From: Drosophila miranda
Lineage: Eukaryota; Arthropoda; Insecta; Diptera; Drosophilidae
Assembly (NCBI RefSeq): GCF_003369915.1
Contig: NC_046673.1
Location: forward strand, 6,928,001-6,992,000
Length of the DNA: 64,000 nucleotides
Reading direction: 5' to 3'
A program made the translations under genes and the position numbers. Each line of letters opens with the position of its first letter. Position 1 is the stretch's first letter. Positions 35,354 through 46,900 of the stretch are shown here, piece by piece. Under the pieces are notes generated by a model. The model did no database searches, was not told the DNA's origin, and saw nothing but the letters and a program-made list of their open reading frames with translations.

Positions 35354-38300
35354 ATGTTGATTAAGGAGTACCGTATACCGCTGCCCCTCACCGTCGAGGA
35401 GTATCGGATTGCCCAGCTGTACATGATAGCGGTAAGTGGAATCAAGTGCCTGGCCGGAAGGAAGGATGGTATGAAAGGACCATGAAAGGAATGGCTTGTA
35501 AAAACAGTGAGAGGGCAATGCCCACAAAATAGCAGGCAGTTCTACGACACTTTTCAAGTAAATCAAATGACCTTCCCAATAGATAAACATACCCCATATG
35601 TGCATATACATACAATTTGGAATGCTTAATGAGCTTTTAGCTGGGAACAGTGTACACTAGATAAAAATAATAATACATGTCGTGTGCATGATGCTCGGAC
35701 TCGAGACGCAGAAGCGAAAAGTAAAATAAATGTTCCACTCGAGACTGGGATTGTGACTCGGTCGCACGATTGCAAAAACAAAATACATGGCATGTGCATG
35801 ATCTCTTTGTGGATTGCTCATGCTTAAGGAATGTGAGCCTTAGATTGTACACTAGATAATAATTCGCTGCAGCACAATATTCTTCCTAGATATCGTATTA
35901 CATCTATTGGTAGTATATTTTTCCTACAATATGGAGCTAGTCTTAAGTATTATAAGACTAAAGCCCAAATATTTGCATGATTTTAAACAAACGATGTTTT
36001 ATTTATCGTGCCACATGGGGAATCCCTTGTTTGTTTCATGCGAAATGAATCGTAATTTTGAATTCGATGGACATTCGCATCGATTGACAAAATGTCCCTG
36101 AACAGATCTATAAAACGAAACTGTTTTGAAGAAAATTTTTAAGAGCTGTAAGTTCTTTTAAATGAGGAATTCAGAAGAGGAGGAATTCAGATAGATTCTA
36201 TTAACTCAAGAAATAATCATTTTTCTTTCCCTTGGAAAAAAATGTGCAAACATTTTTAGACTTTTGTTTATTTTCCATGGTTTTACATTTGCTTTGGGAA
36301 ATGCATTTCATGGCATATTTGCAATGTTCCATGACACGGAATAAACGAAAACTGGAATAAAAATAGGCGCATTTTGAGGGAAAAGTTTATACTAATGAAT
36401 TTTTCATCTGTTCCTCCCACACACGCATTCAAAACAGAAAAAGAGTCGCGAGGAGAGCCATGGCGAGGGCAGCGGCGTTGAGATCATCATCAATGAACCC
36501 TATAAGGATGGTCCCGGCGGCAATGGTCAATATACGAAAAAGATATACCATGTGGGCAATCATTTGCCAGGCTGGATCAAGAGTAAGGCCCAGCGACCTT
36601 GTCATCGTACTCCCTAAATGTAATGTAATTTGATTTCCTTCCAAGGTCTCTTGCCGAAAAGTGCTCTGACCGTTGAGGAGGAGGCATGGAACGCATATCC
36701 GTATACAAGGACACGCTACACCTGCCCCTTTGTGGAGAAGTTCTCGCTGGACATTGAGACGTACTATTTCCCAGACAATGGCTATCAGGAGAATGTCTTT
36801 CAGCTGTCGGGCAGCGATCTACGCAATCGTATTGTCGGTCAGTCGAAGCAGTGCAATCCAGCCCCCAAAATCTATATAAAAAATTATATTTTATTTGCAG
36901 ATGTAATCGATATTGTCAAGGATCAGCTATGGGGCGGCGATTACGTGAAGGAAGAGGACCCCAAACAATTTATATCGGAAAAGACGGGACGTGGCCCGTT
37001 AGCCGATGACTGGCTGGAGGAGTATTGGCGCGAGGTCAAGGGCAAAAAGCAGCCAACGCCGCGGAACATGTCCCTGATGACGGCCTATAAGATTTGTCGC
37101 GTTGAATTCCGATATTGGGGCATGCAAACGAAGCTGGAGAAGTTCATACACGATGTGGCATTGCGCAAAATGATGCTGCGGGCGCATCGTCAGGCCTGGG
37201 CATGGCAGGATGAATGGTATGGCCTTACCATCGAGGATATACGCGAGCTGGAGCGTCAGACACAGCTGGCACTAGCCAAGAAAATGGGCAGCGGTGAAGA
37301 GTGTAGCGATGGTTAGTCTCTTGTTATCCCTCCCTGTCCTTTCACTCACACCCTCTGTGCCTGTCGGTCTTTGTCTTTTACAGATAGCACCTCCGAGGCG
37401 TACACTAGCACGACGGCCACGGCTGCCGCCTCTACGGGTGGCAGCGAACGAAAGAAATCGGCGCCGGCCATACCGCCAATTGTCACCCAACAGCCGCCCA
37501 GTGCCGAGGCCAGCTCCGACGAGGAGGAGGGAGAGGACGAAGACGACGATGAGGATGAGAACGATGCCATTGGCGCTGGTGTGGATCTGGTTGGCAACAC
37601 ACAGGGCACCGCCACTGCAAAAGATCGGTCCCGATCGCAGAGCATACAGATGGCCAACAAGGGGAAATTCGGCTCAAAAGGTGCCCTGCACTCGCCCGTG
37701 GGCTCGGCGCACAGCTTTGATCTGCAGGTGAGAGACGACGACGCTCGAATCCCCCAAATTTGGATTCCACTTGCCGTTTGCTGTCTCTTGGTGTTGATTT
37801 TATGATTCCGTTTATACCGATGGAAACTGCTGCTTCTACTTCTCGGAATATATATATTTTCAATTAAATTTCGAGCAACAAAAAATGCATATTGAAACGT
37901 TTCTTAAACTAGTATTCTCGTTGTAACCAAATCAACAACAAATTTATGCAAATTGATGAGATCTTTAGGAACATTTTCAATTAGAATCGAACGTTCAGTT
38001 TCCATCTGGTGTTCTTTCGTATCTGTTGCCTGTTTTGTTGTGTCTCTCTGTGTTGTGCCTGTGTGTGTGCTTGTTTCCTCTCTCTCTAGCGTGTCTGTTT
38101 CTGTGTCGCTTGTGTCCTTTAAATGTGCTGCAAATAATTCTCTACAATTTCCCTCCAACCAACGTTCCGACAACCGACAACAACAACAACATCAAACTAC
38201 TACAACAACACTCTCTCTCGAACAACACAAAAATCACCACAACAACAATAAAAATCCTACCACAAAATATCAAAAAAACGATAGTCAAAAAAGCCGCATG

Positions 38301-41300
38301 CCAAGACAGCGCCTCGCAGACATGTAAGTGACGTTGTTAGACGCCAAAAAAAAAAAATAACCTCCCTCCCTCAATCCCCTGGCCCATCTTCAATCGCTAG
38401 TCATTTACTTAGGCAAAATCCCCCGCCCCAAACAATTATCCACCAATGTTACCTAAGTTTCTTCCCTGCTCTCTTGTAGTGCTATAATAATCCTTTACGC
38501 ATGCGTCAAACGCCAAAAGCAGCTGCCTGGCAGCATCAAAACCTCACTAAAGTCTAGGCTGGTTGGTAGTTTATGATATGATGTTGAGACACCACAAAAC
38601 ACAGTCAAGAAATCGGACTCAGCCAAGAGCTGGAACCTTTTTCCAATGTTCAGAGGATGAAAAAAGGTGTTTGGAAATAAAGTTCGAAGCGAGTTCGGTC
38701 TTGAAACAAGGTTTATTCTTCGACAACCGATAAAAAGCAATTACTTCTTTAAAAATACATGTCGTGTGCATGATGCTCGGACTCTAGATGCACAAGCGAA
38801 AAGTAAAATAAATGTTCCACTCGAGACTGGGACTGTGACTCGGTCGCACGATTGCAAAAAACAAAATACATGTCATGTGCATGATATTCTTTGTGGATTG
38901 CTCTCAAATTAAAAAAAAACATGGCCACTGAGCTGGACGAACCCTAGATTGGCGCCGATTGACACCGGCTTGTGAGAGCTCCTCACAAGACTCTGCATTG
39001 CCACGTTCGCCCCGATGCTGCTGCAAGGCAGCTGCTTTAGCCTTGGTCGCAGGAGTAGGCTTTCGTAGAGTTTCGTTTTCGTAGAGAGAATATAGATAGA
39101 GCCAAATAGTAGACCTGCTGCTGCCGCTTCTCGACTCTTTTTGGTTATACGCTTAGGTTGCAACAAAAAGAATTAGAGCAAACGTTGTAAATATTTATTT
39201 GGAAATTGTAAATAAGTAATTAATGCTGTACGGATGATCCTTAGGTGGCTAACTGGCGCATGGAACGACTGGAAGTGGACTCCAAGTCGAATTCTGATGA
39301 GGAGTTCTTTGATTGTTTAGGTGGGTATGCCATTTCGTTCATTGAGCAATAACCATTTATGCCCCCTTTTTGTAGACACCAATGAGACGAACTCTCTGGC
39401 CAAATGGAGCTCCCTGGAGCTGCTGGGTGAGGGCGACGACAGTCCACCGCCCCATGGGGGCCCCTCCAGCGGTGGCTCTGTGGCGAGCGTTCGCGGCCAC
39501 GCTGGCGGCAAGCAGGAGGATAGCATTTTCAATCAGGACTTTCTAATGCGCGTCGCCTCGGAGCGGGGCAACAAGCGACAGCTGCGCTCCTCGGCCAGTG
39601 TGGACCGCAGCCATGATTCGTCGCCGCCAGGATCGCCGAGCACCCCATCTTGTCCAACCACCATACTGATGTTGGTCGTTCACGCCGGCAGTGTGCTGGA
39701 CGCCGCCAGTGAGCTAACGGCCAAGAAGTCAGATGTCACCACATTCCGTGGCTCGTTCGAGGCCGTCATGCGGCAGCATTATCCCAGCTTGCTGACACAT
39801 GTGACGATCAAAATGGTGCCCTGTCCGTCGATATGCACCGATGCTTTGGGGATACTCTCCAGCCTCAGTCCATACTCGTTCGATGCCTCGCCCTCGGCGG
39901 CGGATATACCGAACATAGCCGATGTACCCATAGGGGCCATACCCCTGCTGGCTGTGGCCTCACCCGAGTTCCACGAGACCGTCACCAAGACGGTGGCAGC
40001 GGCCAATATTGTGTACCATGAGTTTTTGAAATCGGAAGAGGGACATGGCTTCTCCGGGCAGATTGTAATGCTCGGCGACTCCATGGGCTCTCTGCTGGCA
40101 TACGAGGCTTTGTGCCGGTCCAACGGCAGTCAGCCGGGCACCGCTGGATCTGGGGCCTCGAACTCTGGCGGTGATGCTGTTGCCGCCAGCAGCGGCAGCA
40201 ATGCCCAGCCAATGAACAGCCGCCACTCGCGACTGGACGACGATGAGCGCTTCATTGAGGCCGATCTGGATGCCAAACGTCTGCTGGTGGCCCCATCGCC
40301 GCGTCGTCGTCGCTCCAGTTCGTCGAGTGACTCGCGGGCCGTCAAGCTTGACTTTGAGGTCAGTGACTTTTTCATGTTCGGCTCGCCGCTGTCCGTTGTC
40401 TTGGCCGCCCGCAAGTTGCACGATGCCAAGACGGCACTGGTGCGACCGAACTGCCATCAAGTGTACAATTTGTTCCATCCAACCGATCCGATTGCCTCGC
40501 GGCTGGAGCCGCTGCTTAGTGCACGCTTCTCCATACTGTCGCCGGTGAATGTTCCACGTTATGCCAAATATCCACTGGGAAGTGGCCAGCCATTGCATTT
40601 ATGTGAGTATTTTCGTATCTAAACTCATGAAGGGCATGTACATCTCTCTCTTTCTCCGCTATGCACTTCCAGTGGAGGTTATTCAATCTCATCCGCAACA
40701 CTTTAACGATGGCAACAACATACTGGCCGGACGTCGCCTCTCGGATGCCTCCATGCAGAGCACGATTTCGGGACTAATTGAGAATGTCTCTCTCAGTACA
40801 ATTCATGCCCGTAAGACGGCTCAAATCGGTCACGAGAGTAGAGCAGATCCTAATGGTTTGGTGTCTTTCTTTTCCTTTAGTTCAAAACAAATGGTGGGGC
40901 ACCAAGCGCCTGGACTATGCCCTGTACTGTCCCGAGGGGCTGAGCAATTTCCCCGCCCATGCATTGCCGCATCTGTTCCATGCCAGCTACTGGGAGAGCC
41001 CCGATGTGATTGCGTTTATATTGCGACAGATTGGCAAATTCGAGGGCATACCGTTTGTGGGATCCAACGACGACAAGGATGCGGCCTCCTTCCATCCAGG
41101 GCAGCCGCGCGAAAAGTGGATCAAGAAGCGCACATCGGTGAAGCTGAAAAATGTGGCCGCCAATCATCGGGCCAACGATGTGATTGTCCAGGAGGGACGC
41201 GAGCAGCGTTTGAATGCCCGCTTCATGTACGGACCCCTCGACATGATCACGCTCCATGGCGAGAAGGTCGATGTGCATATTATGAAGGATCCGCCGGCGG

Positions 41301-43905
41301 GCGAGTGGACATTCCTCACCACCGAAATGACGGACAAAAACGGACGCATCTCGTACAACATACCCGATCAGCTGTCCCTCGGCTATGGGATATATCCGGT
41401 AAAGATGGTCGTCCGTGGCGACCATACATCGGTGGACTGCTACATGGCCGTGGTGCCACCACTCACCGAGTGCGTTGTCTTTAGTATTGATGGCTCCTTT
41501 ACCGCCTCCATGTCGGTGACGGGCCGCGATCCCAAGGTGCGTGCCGGTGCCGTCGATGTCTGCCGCCATTGGCAGGAGCTGGGCTATCTGCTCATCTACA
41601 TCACAGGGCGGCCGGATATGCAGCAGCAGCGTGTCGTCTCTTGGCTGAGCCAGCACAATTTCCCCCACGGCTTGATCTCATTCGCGGACGGGCTGTCCAC
41701 CGATCCGTTGGGCCACAAGACCGCGTATCTCAACAATCTGGTCCAGAATCATGGAATCTCAATTACGGCCGCCTACGGCAGCAGCAAGGATATTACCGTG
41801 TACACGAATGTGGGCATGCGTACCGATCAGATATTTATTGTCGGCAAGGTCGGTGCTTCACTTCGATATCTGGTTCTCTAAACTGTATCTCTCTCTCTCT
41901 CTCTTTCTCGTTGCTTAGGTGAGCAAGAAGCTACAGTCGAACGCCATAGTCTTGAGCGATGGCTATGCGGCACATTTGTCCGGCCTTCAGGCTGTGGGCG
42001 GCTCGCGTCCGGCCAAAGGGAATGCCCGTATGGTCATACCCAGGGGATGCTTCAACCTGCCCGGCCAGACGGCAAATCCGCGACGCCGAAGGTAAGGTTC
42101 GAGTGCCAGTTCGAGCCGATTTGTGTGTGATTTGTGAATCTGTGATCTGTCTTGCCACCCAACCCCACTCCCCACCCCACCCCCACTAATCCTGCCTCTA
42201 CTTGTTGTGTATATCTGTACTCTCACGTATCTTGTATCTTGTACCTATGTCAATGTTTGTGTTTGTTTAGACAAAGAGACACAAAAGAAAAACACGCATC
42301 ACCATTCGTATGTATATACTCGTATTAATGTATTCTTAATTCGGTTTTTGTGGCTTTCTGTTTTCTGTTTTTGTTTGTTTTTGATTTATTTATGTTTTGC
42401 CTGCCCCCCAAACCCCATCTGTAATCTCTGTAATCCGTATGGTCTGAGCTTCAGCTCGAAAATGTAAATTGTTCTTGCCAAAATGATTCAATCTTTCAAC
42501 CAACTAATTTGATGCTGCACTTTTTCCCACACGATCGGCTGTCCACCTGCCACTTCCTGCTCTGCCTGTCCGCCCCCACTGAACCTCTGCCTACTCCTAC
42601 TCCGTTCTCCTCCACCACCCTCAGCAATGCTTTCGAGCTGCAATTGGCAAACAGCAACAACCACAATACGGGAAGCTGCAACCATCATTATCAACATCAG
42701 AGCAGCAACAGTCCCAGTCTGGCCCAACTGAATGAGGACACGGCATTCACGGCTGGCTGACAGAGAGTCGAAAGCACCCCCACAGAACCACCTACCCAAA
42801 GAGCTAGTCGCCCCCACAGATTGTTATCGTATTTTTCTCCTGTTTTTCCCTGTTTTCGTTTAAGTATACCCCCATAGAGTTTTTATCACTTGTTTTTCCT
42901 TTTAAAACGAATCGAAAAAACAAACCCCTAGAACAAATGCTGTATTATGTATGCTATAAGTTATCCATTGTATTATTATTTGTATTTGTATTTTATATTG
43001 ATATTACGTTTGATTTGCGAACAAAAATTGCGATAAGAAACCTATGCCAAAATGCAACAAAAATAAATTAGTATAATACATACGTGTGTATGTAAATAAA
43101 TAAACGCAATACATAGAAAATGCCTTTAGTTTGATATAAAATGTGCCCATGTAAAAAAATATATAAAAACTATATATGTATATATATGATTTATAATGTT
43201 ACGATTACGATTCTGTAATCTTTTCTTTGTTTGTTCTTTGATTTTACGGATGAACCGAAAATGCTTTAAAAACGCTTAAAACTAAAAAAAAAACTAAAAA
43301 AAAAATAAAATACCACCACGTCACAAAATCCACCCACACGCTTACAATTCCACCACACACACGCACACACGCACACACACACACACACACACATTCGTGC
43401 AGGCTGCATGAACAAGCAACAAATGAAGTTTAAAGAAGGACGAACATTTAAAAAACAACAAATCTAAAAGCAATAATTGGTGTTAGTTCTAGAGTTTTAT
43501 AGAATTTACACACCCCCCCCTCCACCCACACACCCCTTTGTTTTTTTTGTTTATGTATTTAATGCATTTCTAGCTGAGCATTTTATTGATTGGTGTTGTA
43601 AAGAAAATACAAAAAAAAAAAATGAAATCAAGAAATCATTTCTCAATTCTTTTCACTCAACTATACCTCTGTCTCTCTTTTTCCAAAAAAAAAAAAAAAA
43701 AACAAAATAAAACAAAACCAAAATTTGCTTGAAAAACCAAAAACATCATACACAACACAACACAACAAAACAAAACAAACACAAAAAACATTAAAAAAAT
43801 CATCAAAAAACAATCATCAACAACAAAAATAGCAACGAGACGGGACTTTCATCGCCCATACGCAGCGGCTATCTGAAGCGCAAAACCTATTTGAGCCATC
43901 ACTAG
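35354..43905 (+). CDS. rdgB: rdgB, phosphatidylinositol transfer protein (PITPNM family)
   Basis: Moves phosphatidylinositol and phosphatidic acid at ER-plasma membrane contacts in photoreceptors. Its loss causes light-dependent retinal degeneration. Coding exons: 35354-35431, 36438-36582, 36646-36837, 36901-37311, 37384-37727, 39245-39320, 39376-40602, 40673-40810, 40881-41848 and 41919-42091. The last exon is either 42625-42760 (1295 residues) or 43833-43905 (1274 residues). Domains in order: PITP (1 to about 275, beginning [17 protein letters not shown]), an acidic Ser/Thr linker, a FFAT motif EEFFDCLD (about 409-416) for VAP binding, split by an intron, and a DDHD domain (about 640-850, with [21 protein letters not shown] and [15 protein letters not shown]). 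An LNS2 domain follows (about 1065-1195, SIDGSFTAS and [11 protein letters not shown]). All splice phases agree. Confidence 0.95.
35432..36437 (+). other. rdgB intron 1
   Basis: 1 kb. Contains a 146-base dispersed repeat (35674-35819), described separately. Otherwise AT-rich with nothing recognisable. Confidence 0.6.
35674..35819 (+). repeat. dispersed repeat, copy 1 (rdgB intron 1)
   Basis: About 146 bases, roughly 93-95% identical by eye to 38756-38903. Both begin TACATGTCGTGTGCATGATG and end near TTTGTGGATTGCTC, and a related ACATG(G/T)CATGTGCATGAT recurs inside near the right end. Copy 1 is bracketed by a 14-base direct repeat, TGTACACTAGATAA, at 35651-35664 and 35846-35859. Confidence 0.8.
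37728..39244 (+). other. rdgB intron 5
   Basis: 1.5 kb. Holds the second copy of the 146-base repeat and CAA-rich sequence at 38170-38270. Reading through the donor at 37728 adds about 24 residues with a hydrophobic end ([12 protein letters not shown]) before a stop. This could be a retained-intron isoform but is unsupported otherwise. Confidence 0.5.
38756..38903 (+). repeat. dispersed repeat, copy 2 (rdgB intron 5)
   Basis: Partner of 35674-35819, same orientation, differing by scattered substitutions and small indels. No flanking duplication is obvious here. Confidence 0.8.
42625..42760 (+). other. rdgB: rdgB alternative last exon a
   Basis: Acceptor ccaccctcag at 42615-42624. Adds [19 protein letters not shown] then a His/Gln/Ser-rich stretch and ends EDTAFTAG. 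Donor 42091 is in phase. A good polypyrimidine tract precedes it. Confidence 0.75.
43833..43905 (+). other. rdgB: rdgB alternative last exon b
   Basis: From the same donor (42091) this exon is in phase and adds [18 protein letters not shown] then TYLSHH before the stop. The acceptor (aaaaatag) lacks a pyrimidine tract, being preceded by CAACAACAAAA, so its use would need help. The basic [13 protein letters not shown] tail looks coding rather than random. Confidence 0.55.
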
Positions 43906-46900
43906 ATATGACACAAGAGAGAAGCTCCCCACTAGAAATAACTAGAAACCAAAGCAAACCCCACAAGAACTGCAAACTCCAGAAAGATTTAAAGCACACC
44001 GCAATCCTGCATTCCGTTCTACATACTAACAAATCCGAAAGAAAGGATCACAGCATTGAGGCCGCCTCCCATATATGTCACCTCTGTGTATATATCACAT
44101 GAATATATATTATATATATTTATATACTATGCGCGATATATAGCAACAAATATTGGGTGTATATACGAAAGCAAACAAATATTAACAACAAAAAAGAAAA
44201 CAAAAATATTGTACAACATATAACCAAAAGTCAAATGTGTCACGCGGTGAGTATCTCTCCTACTATATACAGCAAATATTATACGATCAAGTCGAAGGCC
44301 AATACAATCTTAATAGATACTTTAATTAAAATATTATATGATAGACGAGCTATAGAAATGGTAGCAAGAGACCCAGAACTTCAAGAGCTAACCGAAATAT
44401 AAGGACATTATACAGTCTTGTAGCTTAGCAACTAAATGATTTACCGATACTCTACTTTAATATATATTTCATAAATAATTCTCGAAATTTTACTCCCCTC
44501 TAGGTACCTGGAACGAAAGACTGTTTCCTCCTGTTGTTTGATGGTTTTCCAAACCACTTAAAGAAACACAAAAGAAAGTAAATACCTATTAAAGAAAAAA
44601 AAAAAACAGATCTTAAAACTATATACCACATAAATATCTAAAAAGAGATATATATATATAAATGAAAAATAAATATATTCAATATATAAAACCATTTAAC
44701 ATATGAAAGCGAACAAAGTTCAACACAAAACAAACAAAATTGAAGGACAGCAAGAAATGGAAACCAAACTCACTCTCTCTCTCCCCCAAAAACAGGACCC
44801 AAAGGACTTAAGCGAGTGCGGAAAGGCGTTGCAAAATCAAATGACAAATTTTATGCATTTCTTAATTAAAACCAAAATTCTTACAACAACAAAAACGTAT
44901 AAACTAACGGCTTCCGAATACCAACTTGAAAATTCTATTCTATTTATGTGTGCCAGAAGAAGGATACCAAAACCATTCTTCAGCACCAATAAAGGCCCTT
45001 AGAAAGAAACGCATTGAAATCTCCCTTAATGTGATAGTCTTTCGCTACCAAAAAAAAAAAAAAAAAAAACAAAAACTTAATTGAAAAGGGTTTAAATATT
45101 TAGTGTAATATCTGTGCTAAAAAAAAAAAAAAAGTTTGTTATTTGAAATGAAAAATTCACCTTTTTTGCTGGTCAAAAGTTGAACAAGTTAATCGATATT
45201 GAGAAATATGAAATGTTATAAATAAAAAACCGATTTTGTGATACCAAAGAAAAGTTGAGTTCGAATTTGAATTTGAAACGAGAATCGAGGATCAGAGATC
45301 TGATATCCGACTCGTTGAAGAAGAAACCGAAAACTCAAGGCGACCTGATGATCATGATGAAACGGGTCAATGAAATATATATATTATATATACATATATA
45401 GCCTATTGTAGTACTATCTATATACACAGAGTTATGTATACACAGAGCCTAATACAAAAGCTGTCCACACAAGTTAACTAAAAATCTCTCACCTTGCAAA
45501 CCGAATACAAGAAACCACAAAAAGTACGGAAACTCTAAAGAAGAAAAACAGAACGGTACAAAAAGAACCCAAAAAAAAGAAGATATACCTAAATATATAC
45601 ATACATACTATATGTATATTGTATAATCAATGTTGGTTTAACTTTCGATTAGAGAACTTATACATACGTGTACCTCCTAAGGGGCAAACCCAAAGCCAAA
45701 CAAATTGAGAAGTGTAAATCGATAGATAAGTTATACATTTATAGGGGTAGCCGAGTAATACCTAGTACTATATTTATTTAGCGCAACTGAAACTAAGAAC
45801 TTTGGAAACTTGCTAACTGGTAACAACTGTAACTGTGTGTGTTCGATCCAACAGGTCTTTTTTGTCTGGGCTATATACATACATATGTTCCTCTACTTAT
45901 CCATTATGCATTTTTTGTTTTGTCTTTGATTCGAAATTCGAAGTATCGAAATAAATACTACTACCCTAGGGAATAACTTTCATCTACACAATGATCCCTG
46001 TCCGTAGAGGGTAGCCTATACTATATATACATATATCCAATAGATTGGGAATCAACAAATATATTCTTTGTCTAGAAAAATACGCTTAAGAGGTGGACCT
46101 TTCCTTTTCCTCCTGTACTTTATTTGATCATCCTGCCAAGGCCGTTTGCAGCGACTCGTAATATACTACTCGTAATATGCATATTGTACCTGAATAGCTT
46201 CCTAATTTTTTTCAGAGATACTACAATACATCCACACATAAACACACAAACACAATATCGTGTTCAACATACGAGTATAACTTACAGATTCTCTAACTTT
46301 TGTATTGAGTGTGTGGGATTCATTCGAGATTCCGAATCCAGACATTTTTTTTGGAAGCCACCACAGAGTCGAGAAATATATAGTATATATGTATATATTT
46401 TTATGCATACCCACACGCCTCAGAATGTCAATTTTATGAGGAGATAGATGAAGAGCTAGATGTATAAATACCCTTTCGCATTTCGGCTCCAATAGATCTC
46501 CAAAGGGATCTCAACAGATCTCACAGATAGATCCTCCCGCCACCCCACCACAATAGCTGTAAGCGGAACTCGTGAGGCGATGTTTATCCAAATGCCAGTA
46601 AAGCGTTAAGCAAAATTGTATTGATATTTCTAGATAACAGAAAACCCACCATTTAGACGTTAAGAAAAGCCAACCTTCCTCCCGCAGACCGCAGATAGTA
46701 GGTGGGATTACACACACACACACTACACACACACTCAAAAGAATGATTCAAGTACTGTCTAAACGAAACAGCAGCTATTTTGTGTACAAATTATACGGGT
46801 TCGACGATCTAGAATAAAACTATCGAGAAAGTTGGACGAGAAATTATCGAAACTTGCAAAAAAATTATTTAAAAACGCATCCATTCTAAAAATTGTTTCA

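Noticed and set aside
39960-40598. 212-codon minus frame opposite the rdgB DDHD exon
   Set aside because: Shadow frame created by GC-rich third positions of rdgB.
44703-45002. 99-codon plus frame in the rdgB 3' region
   Set aside because: Lys/Thr/Gln-rich translation of A-rich DNA with no domain, weak start context and homopolymer neighbours. More likely 3' UTR.
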